14,490 bases of DNA from CBFGTA01 sp965651595 (GTDB lineage Bacteria; Actinomycetota; Actinomycetes; S36-B12; UBA10799): positions 1 through 14,490 of the forward strand of contig CBFGTA010000055.1 in the NCBI GenBank assembly GCA_965651595.1, in the 5' to 3' direction. Of the stretch, positions 1-7,322 are shown piece after piece. Positions within the stretch are counted from its first letter, which is position 1. Each line of letters starts with the position of its first letter. The translations under genes and the position numbers were made by a program. The notes beneath the pieces were generated by a model. It saw only the letters and a list, made by a program, of their open reading frames with translations. It was not told where the DNA came from and made no database searches.

Positions 1-821
1 CGGGCCGGACGCACCACGACTCCGACGATGTCGAGGGCGCTGAGTCGAGCGGCGGGTTCGATCAGGGCGACCCGATCGGCTTGCCCGGGTTCGCCCCGAA
101 ATCCCACGATGAACCCGATCGGCAGCCCCGCCATATAGGGCCTACCGTCGGGAGAGCCGAAACTGACCACCCACTCGCCGACTGGCATGAGGACTGCGGG
201 ATCGAGCGGTGTCATCACCAGTTCGCCCATGTCGCCGGTCCCCTCTACCGCCCCGGCCTCACGAGTTCCGGCGAGGCGTGCCCCGACGACGGAATCATCA
301 TCGCTGATCAATTGGACAGTTGCCGTCGTGGGAAACGCTTCGATGACCCGCCCGACCAGGCCAGCCCCGGTGATGACAGACATGTCTGCTTCCACCCCGT
401 CGATGGTCCCCGAGTCGATGGTGATGGTGCCGCTGAAGGTTTGGGCCGTGCCGTAGGCGACCACGCGGGACGGAACGATCGACGCTCCGGAAATCCCGGC
501 CACGCCCAAGAGGGATTCGAGTTGTTCGGCCTGGAGCGCCAAGTCCTGGCCGAGCAGTGGCGAGCGCTGAAGGTCCGCGAGGGCGGCTGCTGCTTGCTCT
601 CGGCGCACGTCGGAGTCGCCGAACGAAGTGATCGACTGGCCAACTGCAACTGCTGGCGCCACCGCTGCGGCCACGGCCCGTTCCACGGGCCCGATGACCG
701 TCCCCGCGATGGCCCGCACGCCACCGACAGCACTGCTTCCGCGCAGGTCCAGCAAGATGAGAGTGGCAGAGGCCAGAAGCAGGATCGCTAGCACCGCGCG
801 GGCGCGAGTGGAGTCTCGCAC
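1..821 (-). CDS. mreC: Rod shape-determining protein MreC (3' end beyond the window)
   Basis: MreC is a membrane-anchored periplasmic-side scaffold that links MreB filaments to the peptidoglycan-synthesising elongasome. The frame is open for 273 codons from a GTG at 821 and leaves the window without a stop. Residues about 8-25 form one hydrophobic segment (AVLAILLLASATLILLDL), the expected single TM anchor. A helical, Ala/Gln/Leu-rich stretch follows at about 72-105, the usual coiled-coil position, and then the beta-rich MreC domain from about 115 with the family pattern GLVGRV and, later, GLPIG. The GTG start is supported by a strong AAGGAGG Shine-Dalgarno at 830-836, 8 nt upstream. It lies 54 bp after the mreB stop and is presumably co-transcribed with it. 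Plus-strand ORFs over this region are antisense shadows. The assignment is firm from the domain pattern and from adjacency to mreB. Confidence 0.93.
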   Translation of the reverse strand, partial: MRDSTRARAVLAILLLASATLILLDLRGSSAVGGVRAIAGTVIGPVERAVAAAVAPAVAVGQSITSFGDSDVRREQAAAALADLQRSPLLGQDLALQAEQLESLLGVAGISGASIVPSRVVAYGTAQTFSGTITIDSGTIDGVEADMSVITGAGLVGRVIEAFPTTATVQLISDDDSVVGARLAGTREAGAVEGTGDMGELVMTPLDPAVLMPVGEWVVSFGSPDGRPYMAGLPIGFIVGFRGEPGQADRVALIEPAARLSALDIVGVVVRPA

Positions 822-842
822 GGCAGGATCCTCCTTCCGCTG

Positions 843-869
843 CCTGCCTGCCGGACTCAGGCAGGCAGG
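843..869 (-). other. 10-bp perfect hairpin in the mreB-mreC spacer
   Basis: CCTGCCTGCC (843-852) pairs perfectly with GGCAGGCAGG (860-869) around a 7-nt loop. In the minus-strand mRNA it lies 6 nt after the mreB stop codon and 6 nt before the mreC Shine-Dalgarno. There is no U-tract, so it is not a classical terminator. It could partly attenuate transcription, act as an mRNA processing or stability element, or affect mreC translation. Its function is inferred; the structure is read directly from the sequence. Confidence 0.6.
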
Positions 870-875
870 ATAGTT

Positions 876-2108
876 CTAGTAGCGGGACTCGGCCAGCAAG
901 ATGGGCTTGAGGGCTTCGAAGTCTTCCACGCAGCGGCCAGTCCCGAGGGCGACACACAGGGTCGGATCGTCTGCGACTTTGACCGGCATTCCGGTCTCGT
1001 GGCGGAGACGTTCAGCTAGTCCCCGTAACTGAGCTCCCCCTCCGGTGAGACAGATTCCCGATTCCATCACGTCGCCGGCTAGTTCGGGCGGAGTGCGGTC
1101 AAGGGTGACCCGAACTGCGTCAACAATCGCCTTGACCGGTTCCTCAATGGCACGGCGAACCTCGTCGGCACCGATGACGACGGTTCGCGGGAGGCCGCTC
1201 ACCAAGTCCCGCCCGCGCACTTGGGCATGTGGCTCTTCTCGGGTCGGGAAAGCTGACCCGAGTTTGATTTTCACGTGCTCAGCAGTTCTCTCCCCAAGTA
1301 GGAGTGAATATTCCTGCTTGACGTACTGAACGATCGCATCATCAAGGCGATCGCCACCAACCCTGGCCGAAATGCTCGTGACGATTCCACCGAGACTGAT
1401 GACCGCTACTTCGGTGGTACCTCCACCAATGTCAACAACCATCGAGCCCTCTGCATCGTGGACCGGCAGCCCGGCTCCAATCGCGGCGGCCATCGGCTCC
1501 TCGATGATGTAGACGCGGCGTGCCCCGGCCGCATAGCCGGCATCCTTGACTGCTCGTTGCTCGACTGCCGTGATCCCGCTCGGCACGCAAATCACCAGTC
1601 GCGGCTTGGCCAGCATCCGCTTGGGCTGAACCTTGTGAACGAAGTAACGCAACATCCGTTCGGTGGTCTCGAAATCAGCCACGACGCCGTCACGCATCGG
1701 CCGAACCGCCACAATGCCGTCTGGGGTGCGACCCAGCATCTGCTTGGCATCCCGACCCACGGCGACGACCGTCCCCATCCGCTGGTCAAGAGCCACCACG
1801 CTCGGCTCGTGGAGCACGATTCCTTCCCCACGAACATAGACCGCCGTGCTCGCCGTACCCAGGTCGATCGCCATGTCCTTGCCCGTCAGACTCGACAGGA
1901 AACCGCTAGCCGCGGCGATTCCGGCCGTTGACCGCTGGCCGACGCGTCCGGCCTGGCTCCGTCGATTCGAGCGACGATCTGTGGGTTCGCCCTCGACTCC
2001 AGGTGCCGGATCGAATTCGTTGCCGTCGTCACCCAACACGCGTTCGGCGCGCGGGGAAGCCCCGGCGGGGATTCTCCGTCGCCGTGAAGACGTGTACTCG
2101 GGCGTCAT
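876..2108 (-). CDS. mreB: Rod shape-determining actin homologue MreB with N-terminal extension
   Basis: MreB is a bacterial actin that polymerises on the inner membrane face and organises lateral or spore wall synthesis. The ATPase core is clear: phosphate-1 loop DLGTAST (about residues 82-88; the family usually has DLGTANT), IIEEPMAAAIGAGLPV, phosphate-2 loop DIGGGTTEVAVISLGG, the RTAEHVKIKLGSA segment, and adenosine loop LTGGGAQLRG. The start chosen is ATG 2108, because AGGTGG lies 8 nt upstream. A GTG at 2120 directly follows an in-frame TAG and has no ribosome binding site. The protein is 410 aa, longer than the usual 335-350. The excess is an N-terminal tail of about 70 residues, rich in Arg, Gly, Pro and Ser, before the usual start near SLTGKDMAIDLG. 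No better internal start codon was found apart from a GTG near residue 24 and an ATG at MAIDLG, which would cut the first strand of the fold. Downstream is mreC; upstream is ndk, 68 bp away. Confidence 0.93.
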   Translation of the reverse strand: MTPEYTSSRRRRIPAGASPRAERVLGDDGNEFDPAPGVEGEPTDRRSNRRSQAGRVGQRSTAGIAAASGFLSSLTGKDMAIDLGTASTAVYVRGEGIVLHEPSVVALDQRMGTVVAVGRDAKQMLGRTPDGIVAVRPMRDGVVADFETTERMLRYFVHKVQPKRMLAKPRLVICVPSGITAVEQRAVKDAGYAAGARRVYIIEEPMAAAIGAGLPVHDAEGSMVVDIGGGTTEVAVISLGGIVTSISARVGGDRLDDAIVQYVKQEYSLLLGERTAEHVKIKLGSAFPTREEPHAQVRGRDLVSGLPRTVVIGADEVRRAIEEPVKAIVDAVRVTLDRTPPELAGDVMESGICLTGGGAQLRGLAERLRHETGMPVKVADDPTLCVALGTGRCVEDFEALKPILLAESRY

Positions 2109-2139
2109 GCGGTCTTCCACCTAGTCGGTCTCGAGGGAA

Positions 2140-2153
2140 CGTGCGAAGGCACG
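2140..2153 (-). other. Small hairpin between ndk and mreB
   Basis: CGTGC and GCACG form a 5-bp stem with a 4-nt loop in the 68-bp ndk-mreB spacer, 31 nt upstream of the mreB start. No U-tract follows. It may be a weak pause or terminator for ndk, or may be chance. Confidence 0.25.
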
Positions 2154-2176
2154 GGGGAAGAACCTCACTCTACGTC

Positions 2177-2590
2177 TTATTTCGCCAAATCTGGGAAGAA
2201 CAGGCCGATCTCACGGGCAGCAGATTCTTCAGAATCGGAGCCGTGGGAGACGTTGCGACCCATGTCGATGGCAAGATCGCCGCGGATCGTTCCTGGTGCC
2301 GCAGCAACGGGATTGGTCGCGCCCATCATGGTCCGCCAGGCAGCGATCACGTCGTCGCCTTCGACAACACCGGCGACGAGTGGACCGGAGGTAATGAAGT
2401 CGACCAGGTCACCGAAAAACGGCTTGTCGCGGTGCTCGCCGTAGTGCGCTTCGGCCACGGACCGCTCCAGGGTCCGCAATTCCAGGGCAACGAGGCGGTA
2501 GCCGCGCTTTTCGATCCGAGCGACAACCTCACCCACGAGGCCACGTTCGACGCCGTCGGGCTTGATGAGAATGAGTGTGCGTTGAGTCAT
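2177..2590 (-). CDS. ndk: Nucleoside diphosphate kinase
   Basis: The enzyme transfers the gamma phosphate from ATP to other (d)NDPs through a phospho-histidine intermediate and is cytosolic. The protein has 137 aa, the normal family length. It opens with the family signature TLILIKPDGVERGLVGEV. The active-site block is GRNVSHGSDSEESAAREI, with the catalytic His at about residue 116 inside the NxxHGSDS motif and Asn 113 before it. ATG 2590 was chosen because it gives the normal N-terminus MTQRTLILIKPD. A GGAAGG sits 4 nt upstream, which is close but usable. An in-frame ATG at 2602 would only add four residues. The gene lies 81 bp downstream of DUF4233 and 68 bp upstream of mreB, the usual actinobacterial order. 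Confidence 0.97.
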   Translation of the reverse strand: MTQRTLILIKPDGVERGLVGEVVARIEKRGYRLVALELRTLERSVAEAHYGEHRDKPFFGDLVDFITSGPLVAGVVEGDDVIAAWRTMMGATNPVAAAPGTIRGDLAIDMGRNVSHGSDSEESAAREIGLFFPDLAK

Positions 2591-2671
2591 AGTGCCTTCC
2601 ATTTCTTAGATTGGGCCGCGATGAGCGGCAATCGGTCTGGGGTCGATGGAGCGGGAGTGGGGTGCACTGAC

Positions 2672-3034
2672 CTATTGGCCGGGGGCGCTGTCAGCGGCAG
2701 TTGCCGCCTCGCGGGCATGGGCCGCCTGGATGGTCTCGGCACGCCGTCCCGTCCAAATCGCCGCATACCAAAGGGCGGTGAACACGGCTCCCAAGAAGAA
2801 CATGGTCGGCACGACGAAGCCGGTCAACAGCACGAGACCCTGAGCGACCCAGCCAGCTGCCAGACCGCCGCGACGGCCTTGGAGTCCGCTCACCACAACA
2901 CACAGAACCGTCAAGCCGAGTCCGACCGGCAACACCACAGCGGGCTCGTAGGCGTACACGCTGATGGCCACAGGAATCGCCAGAATGACAACGATGGCTT
3001 CGAAAATCAGCACTGAACGGCATAGGGTCCTCAT
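2672..3034 (-). CDS. DUF4233 family small membrane protein
   Basis: This is a 120-residue protein of unknown function. The start MRTLCRSVLIFEAIVVILAIPVA and the position directly after folC match the actinobacterial DUF4233 family. Three to four hydrophobic segments are visible (about residues 8-28, 33-50, 58-78 and 79-92), followed by a basic and Ala-rich cytoplasmic tail of about 28 residues. ATG 3034 was chosen, although GTG 3037 immediately before it is equally possible. No Shine-Dalgarno lies at the right distance, but a TACTCT hexamer at 3043-3048 fits a leaderless start. The conserved link with folC suggests a role around folate or the envelope, but nothing in the sequence shows which. 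A gap of 103 bp separates it from the folC stop. Confidence 0.85.
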   Translation of the reverse strand: MRTLCRSVLIFEAIVVILAIPVAISVYAYEPAVVLPVGLGLTVLCVVVSGLQGRRGGLAAGWVAQGLVLLTGFVVPTMFFLGAVFTALWYAAIWTGRRAETIQAAHAREAATAADSAPGQ

Positions 3035-3042
3035 CACTGAAT

Positions 3043-3048
3043 AGAGTA
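3043..3048 (-). promoter_or_regulatory. Putative -10 element for a leaderless DUF4233 transcript
   Basis: TACTCT fits the actinobacterial -10 pattern TAnnnT and lies 5 nt before GTG 3037 and 8 nt before ATG 3034, so transcription would begin at or near the start codon. No clear -35 is visible, and there is no ribosome binding site at usable spacing. The inference rests on position and pattern only. Confidence 0.4.
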
Positions 3049-3104
3049 CCTGCCTTCTGGGAGAGCATCGGGCGCGGCAGCGCGAAGCCAGTCACAACGC
3101 GTCG

Positions 3105-3126
3105 CGTTCCGGGACCGGAACGGTCC
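3105..3126 (-). terminator. Overlapping hairpins after folC, possible weak terminator
   Basis: Two mutually exclusive stems overlap just past the folC stop codon. One is a 7-bp stem at 3105-3122 (CGTTCCG/CGGAACG, 4-nt loop). The other is a 6-bp stem at 3112-3126 (GGACCG/CGGTCC, 3-nt loop). Neither is followed by a U-tract. In the minus-strand mRNA the first begins 12 nt after the folC stop. They could be a U-less terminator separating folC from DUF4233, or a stability element. Confidence 0.35.
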
Positions 3127-3137
3127 GTGAGTCGGGC

Positions 3138-4604
3138 CTATAAGCCCTGCTGCACGCGCACCAGGGCGCGAACTGCACCGGCGAGCATGATGGACCCCGT
3201 CACAACGATTCCCACCGTCGTCTCGTCGGGCAGTTCCCGGGCGTGTGCCCGGGCAACCTCCAGCGCTTGGTGCGGACGGTCCACTACCTCAATCGTCGGT
3301 CGGTCAGCGGCAGGCCTAGCAGTCAGGCCCGCGGCGACCCGTTCGGCAAGTTGAGCCGCCGGTAGCCCTCGCGACGTCGGGTTAGTGGTGGCGATGATGG
3401 TGGATGCGAAGGCACCAACGGCCGGAGCTATTTGCTCCACATCCTTGTCTGCCATCACGCCCACGATCGCAATGGTGTGGTCAAAGGCAAAGGCCTCCCC
3501 CAACGCAACCGCGATCGCATCCATGGCGTGACGGTTGTGGGCACCGTCGACGATCACCACCGGGTCGCTGGCGACTCGTTCGAGCCGGGCTGGCGATTCG
3601 ACGGTCGCGAAGCCCTCCCGGATCACGTCCGGGTTGAGCCGAGCGGATCCGGCCCTGCCTGTGGCCTCGGAGCCGAGGAAAGCTTCCACCGCCGCGAGCG
3701 CTACTGCCGCGTTCGTCGATTGATGCACGCCGTGGACAGGCAAGAACACGCCCTGGTACGTGCCTCGAGGCGTGAACAGGGTGATCATTTGCCCGCCCAC
3801 TGCGACGTGGCGCTGCTGCACACCGAACTCACTGCCCTCCCGCACGGGGGCCTGGCCGACGTCGGCGCAGCGGGCCAGCAACACTGCGGCGGCCTCGGGT
3901 GATTGGCCAGCCAGAACAACCTCAGACCCAGGCTTGATGATCCCGGACTTCTCCACCGCGATCGACGTGAGCGAGCCGCCGAGGTAGTCGACGTGATCGA
4001 GGCCGATCGGCGTCACCACGGCCACGTCCGGTTCCACTACGTTCGTCGCGTCCCAACGACCGCCCATGCCGACCTCTATCACCATCACATCGACTGGGGC
4101 GTCGGCGAAACAGGCGAAAGCTAATGCGGTCAAGATCTCGAACATGGTCATTTCCGGGCCCCCGTGCGCAGCAGACTCTGCGTCAACCATGGCGACATAA
4201 GGTTCGACGTCGCGGTAGACCTCGCTGAAGCGTTGCTCGCTGATGGGTTGTCCGTTGAGGCTGATGCGCTGGCGGATGTCGCCGAGATCGGGACTCGTGA
4301 ACAGTCCAGTGGTGAGCCCGAAGGAGCGCAACAAGCATTCGGTCATGCGCGCAGTCGAGGACTTGCCGTTGGTTCCGGCAATGTGAATCACCGGTGCGCT
4401 CGTTTGGGGCCGCCCCAGGAGGTCCATCAGGGCCTCGATTCGCGCCAGATCAGGTGCGATCTTGTTCTCCGGCCAACGCCGCTGCAACTGCTCCCGCACC
4501 TGCCGATATTCATCCAGTACTTCTGAAGTCACTTCTTCGGCGACCACGGGTGACTCGGCGGGGAGGGGTTCGTCGTCAAATTCGTCGGGCAGCGTCGGAG
4601 CCAT
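3138..4604 (-). CDS. folC: Bifunctional folylpolyglutamate synthase / dihydrofolate synthase
   Basis: This cytosolic ATP-dependent Mur-ligase-fold enzyme adds L-glutamate to dihydropteroate and to folates. It has 488 residues, somewhat longer than the usual 420-460. Motifs seen: the ATP P-loop HIAGTNGKSS (GTNGKSS at about 77-83), TSPDLGDIRQRISLNG (folate/omega-loop region), MVIEVGMGGRWDATNVV, TPIGLDHVDYLG, VEKSGIIKPG (the carbamylated-lysine region) and VDGAHNRHAM in the C-terminal ligase domain. The open frame extends upstream to 4787, but that part overlaps valS and is unrelated to the family. ATG 4604 is chosen because a TACACT -10 lies exactly 6 nt before it. The first 25 residues are an acidic, Pro-rich tail. 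The gene is divergent from valS across 64 bp and heads the folC-DUF4233-ndk-mreB-mreC series. Confidence 0.96.
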   Translation of the reverse strand: MAPTLPDEFDDEPLPAESPVVAEEVTSEVLDEYRQVREQLQRRWPENKIAPDLARIEALMDLLGRPQTSAPVIHIAGTNGKSSTARMTECLLRSFGLTTGLFTSPDLGDIRQRISLNGQPISEQRFSEVYRDVEPYVAMVDAESAAHGGPEMTMFEILTALAFACFADAPVDVMVIEVGMGGRWDATNVVEPDVAVVTPIGLDHVDYLGGSLTSIAVEKSGIIKPGSEVVLAGQSPEAAAVLLARCADVGQAPVREGSEFGVQQRHVAVGGQMITLFTPRGTYQGVFLPVHGVHQSTNAAVALAAVEAFLGSEATGRAGSARLNPDVIREGFATVESPARLERVASDPVVIVDGAHNRHAMDAIAVALGEAFAFDHTIAIVGVMADKDVEQIAPAVGAFASTIIATTNPTSRGLPAAQLAERVAAGLTARPAADRPTIEVVDRPHQALEVARAHARELPDETTVGIVVTGSIMLAGAVRALVRVQQGL

Positions 4605-4610
4605 GCGTTC

Positions 4611-4616
4611 AGTGTA
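4611..4616 (-). promoter_or_regulatory. Putative -10 element for leaderless folC
   Basis: TACACT (TAnnnT) on the minus strand is followed by GAACGC and then the folC ATG at 4604. This 6-nt spacing would place the transcription start on the A of the start codon. There is no Shine-Dalgarno in the interval and no convincing -35. The identical hexamer precedes tRNA-Pro at 11887-11892. Confidence 0.55.
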
Positions 4617-4655
4617 GGGACTGATCCTGGGCGAGTTGGTGCGTGCGCCGCTTCG

Positions 4656-4661
4656 TAGGAT
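4656..4661 (+). promoter_or_regulatory. Putative -10 element for leaderless valS
   Basis: TAGGAT (TAnnnT) lies 7 nt before the valS ATG at 4669, so initiation would fall on or next to the start codon. The AGGA inside it (4657-4660) could instead serve as a weak Shine-Dalgarno with 8-nt spacing, so the reading is ambiguous. A possible TTGGTG at 4636-4641 is too close (14 nt) to be a good -35. Confidence 0.4.
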
Positions 4662-4668
4662 GGCGGGC

Positions 4669-7260
4669 ATGACCGTCGATCCCAAACCTGCGACCCGCAT
4701 GCCTGACAAGCCGTCTCTCGACGGGCTGGAGAACAAGTGGTCACAGGTGTGGGAAGCGACCGGTGCCTTTACGTTCGACCGTTCCAAGACTCGCGACCAG
4801 GTCTACTCGATTGATACCCCGCCCCCGACCGTTTCCGGTTCCCTACACGTAGGCCATGTCTTTTCGTACACCCACACCGACTGCGTGGCCCGGTTCTGGC
4901 GAATGCGGGGCAAAGAAGTCTTCTATCCGATGGGTTGGGACGACAACGGGCTGCCCACCGAGCGACGGGTGCAGAACTATTTCGGAGTTCGTTGCGACCC
5001 TTCCCTGCCCTACGATCCTCAGTTCGAGCCGCCGGAGTCTCCCGGCAAACAGCAGTTGCCGATCTCGCGGCAGAACTTCATCGAGTTGTGTCAACAACTC
5101 ACGGAAGAAGACGAGAAAGCGTTCGAAGCGGTCTGGAAGCAGCTTGGGCTGTCCGTGGATTGGTCGATGACTTACCAAACCATCGACGATGCTGCCCGCG
5201 CTGCCAGCCAGCGAGCCTTCTTGCGCAACTTGTCACGCGGTGAGGCCTATCAAGCTGAGGCTCCTACCCTGTGGGACGTCACGTTCCAGACCGCGGTGGC
5301 ACAAGCCGAACTCGAGGACCGCGAGAGGGAAGGCGCGTATCACCGCATCGGGTTCCACCCCGCCAACGATTCGCCGCAATCCGAGCGGATCTATATCGAG
5401 ACCACGCGACCAGAGTTACTGGCAGCGTGCGTGGCCCTGGTGGCTCACCCAGACGACGAGCGATACGCGCCGCTGTTCGGCTCTCGAGTCCGATCCCCGT
5501 TGTTTGACGTCGAAGTCCCGGTCCTCTCGCATCATTTAGCCGACCCGGAAAAGGGGTCAGGCATTGCGATGATTTGTACGTTCGGTGACACCACCGACGT
5601 CGTCTGGTGGCGGGAACTCCAACTGCCCACCCGGCCGATCATCGCGTGGGATGGGCGCATCGTCCGCACGATTCCCGACTGGATCACCAGCGACACGGGA
5701 CGAAGGGCGTTTGAGGATCTCGGAGGGATGACCGCCTTCACCGCCCGCAAGACGATCGCCGACCTTTTACGCGAGTCCGGGGACCTCGTGGGTGACGTTC
5801 GACCGATCACTCATCCGGTGAAGTTTTTCGAGAAGGGCGATAAGCCGCTCGAGATCGTCACGACTCGCCAGTGGTACCTCGCGAACGGTGGCCGCGATGA
5901 GGACGTGCGAACTGCCCTCATCGCTCGGGGCCATGAACTCGACTGGCATCCCGAACACATGCAGGTTCGCTACCAGTCGTGGGTAGAAGGCCTCAACGGC
6001 GATTGGCTGATTTCGCGCCAGCGGTTCTTCGGGGTGCCGATTCCGGTGTGGTACCGCGTCGACGCTGATGGCAACCCTTCGTATGGGGAGGTCATCGTGC
6101 CCGACGAGTCGGACCTTCCCGTCGACCCGTCGAGCCAGGCGCCCCCAGGGTTTTCCGCTGATCAGCGAGGCATGGCGGGCGGGTTCATCGGGGACCCTGA
6201 TGTCATGGACACGTGGGCCACGTCGTCGCTGACACCCCAGATCGCTGGCGGGTGGGAACGTGACCACGACCTGTGGGAACGCGTGTGGCCGATGGACCTG
6301 CGCCCCCAGGCCCACGAAATTATCCGCACCTGGTTGTTCTCAACCGTCGTGCGCGCCCACCTCGAAGACGGGCAACTCCCTTGGCGACATGCCGCCATCA
6401 GCGGGTGGATCTTGGACCCCGATCGCAAGAAGATGAGCAAGTCGCGCGGGAACGTGGTGACTCCTGCCGACATGCTCAGCGAGTATGGTTCCGACGCTGT
6501 GCGGTACTGGGCGGCATCGGGTCGACCGGGAACGGACACCAAGTTCGACCTCGGACAGATGAAGATCGGCCGCCGCTTGGCGATCAAGATTCTCAACGCC
6601 TCGAGGTTTGCCCTCGCCTTAGGTGCCCAGGTGGACGATGACGCGATCATCGAGCCAGTCGACCAAGCGCTCCTGGCGTCCCTGCAGAACGTCGTGGCCA
6701 CTGCAACGGACGCGTTCGAGCGCTATAACTACACACGCGCACTCGAAGTGACCGAAACTTTCTTCTGGTCGTTTTGCGACAACTACATCGAACTCGTCAA
6801 AGAACGCGCCCACGGCGCACGCGGTGACGCAGCCGCAGCCTCAGCGAAGGCCGCTTTGGCGCGGGCGCTGTCCGTTCAATTGCGGCTGTTCGCCCCGTTC
6901 TTGCCATTCGTCACCGAAGAGGTGTGGTCGTGGTGGCAGGAAGGCCTAGTGCACCGCAGCCCCTGGCCTACGGTGGACGAACTCAGTGCCGGCCGATCGG
7001 GCGACCCGGCCGTATTGGAACAGGTGGCAGTGGTACTAGCCGGGGTACGTCGGGCCAAATCCGAGGCCAAGGTGTCCATGCGGGCGGGCGTAGATCGAGC
7101 CACTGTGATCGGTCCACAGCCAACCCTGCAGATCGCAGCGGTAGGAGCCGCAGACCTGATCGCCGCGGGGACTATCGGTGATCTGATCTGGTCACCTGGA
7201 GCTGATGATTCCGCCGGATTGACAGTCGAGGTAGTTCTCGCGGACGCGGATTCGGCCTGA
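4669..7260 (+). CDS. valS: Valyl-tRNA synthetase, archaeal-like type 2
   Basis: This class Ia synthetase charges tRNA-Val and hydrolyses mischarged Thr-tRNA-Val. It has 863 residues. The N-terminal Rossmann part carries PPPTVSGSLHVGH (HVGH at about 60-63, the HIGH motif). The CP1 editing domain has ETTRPELLAA and GSGIAMICTFGDTTDVVWWR. The KMSKS loop DRKKMSKSRGN is intact at 588-592, followed by an anticodon-binding helical domain. The CTFGDTTDV editing motif and the absence of the C-terminal coiled-coil tail typical of the E. coli form point to the subfamily shared with archaea, Rickettsia and some actinobacteria. ATG 4669 is chosen over ATG 4660 and TTG 4636 because of the TAGGAT/AGGA signal. 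It is divergent from folC and convergent with clpX. In the actinobacterial order I know, valS reads with folC, so the inversion here is unusual. Confidence 0.96.
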   Translation: MTVDPKPATRMPDKPSLDGLENKWSQVWEATGAFTFDRSKTRDQVYSIDTPPPTVSGSLHVGHVFSYTHTDCVARFWRMRGKEVFYPMGWDDNGLPTERRVQNYFGVRCDPSLPYDPQFEPPESPGKQQLPISRQNFIELCQQLTEEDEKAFEAVWKQLGLSVDWSMTYQTIDDAARAASQRAFLRNLSRGEAYQAEAPTLWDVTFQTAVAQAELEDREREGAYHRIGFHPANDSPQSERIYIETTRPELLAACVALVAHPDDERYAPLFGSRVRSPLFDVEVPVLSHHLADPEKGSGIAMICTFGDTTDVVWWRELQLPTRPIIAWDGRIVRTIPDWITSDTGRRAFEDLGGMTAFTARKTIADLLRESGDLVGDVRPITHPVKFFEKGDKPLEIVTTRQWYLANGGRDEDVRTALIARGHELDWHPEHMQVRYQSWVEGLNGDWLISRQRFFGVPIPVWYRVDADGNPSYGEVIVPDESDLPVDPSSQAPPGFSADQRGMAGGFIGDPDVMDTWATSSLTPQIAGGWERDHDLWERVWPMDLRPQAHEIIRTWLFSTVVRAHLEDGQLPWRHAAISGWILDPDRKKMSKSRGNVVTPADMLSEYGSDAVRYWAASGRPGTDTKFDLGQMKIGRRLAIKILNASRFALALGAQVDDDAIIEPVDQALLASLQNVVATATDAFERYNYTRALEVTETFFWSFCDNYIELVKERAHGARGDAAAASAKAALARALSVQLRLFAPFLPFVTEEVWSWWQEGLVHRSPWPTVDELSAGRSGDPAVLEQVAVVLAGVRRAKSEAKVSMRAGVDRATVIGPQPTLQIAAVGAADLIAAGTIGDLIWSPGADDSAGLTVEVVLADADSA

Positions 7261-7276
7261 GCCGAATCCGCGTCCG
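7241..7276. terminator. 16-bp perfect hairpin between convergent valS and clpX
   Basis: Positions 7241-7256 (CGGACGCGGATTCGGC) are the exact reverse complement of 7261-7276. The loop is CTGA, and its last three bases are the valS stop codon. The left arm encodes the last residues of ValS (ADADSA). No T-tract follows on either strand. The position, 47 nt after the clpX stop on the minus strand and at the very end of valS, fits a bidirectional terminator of the U-less kind described for actinobacteria. Confidence 0.75.
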
Positions 7277-7322
7277 ACAGGCCTCTGATCGGCTAGCGAT
7301 TCTGCCAGCCCGAACCCGCTGG

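Noticed and set aside
81..957. Open frames on both strands over the mreC region (for example plus 81-791 and minus 298-957)
   Set aside because: The minus-strand frame from GTG 821 gives a clear MreC with TM segment and family motifs. The others are out-of-frame shadows with low-complexity Arg/Gly/Pro composition.
1928..3016. Plus-strand 362-codon open frame antisense to mreB, ndk and DUF4233
   Set aside because: It covers three well-recognised genes on the other strand, has no recognisable domain, is rich in His, Arg and Gln as expected for antisense of GC-rich genes, and has no plausible start signal.
4605..4787. Upstream extension of FolC by 61 residues
   Set aside because: It overlaps the start of valS on the other strand and is not part of the FolC fold; the TACACT-ATG signal supports the start at 4604.
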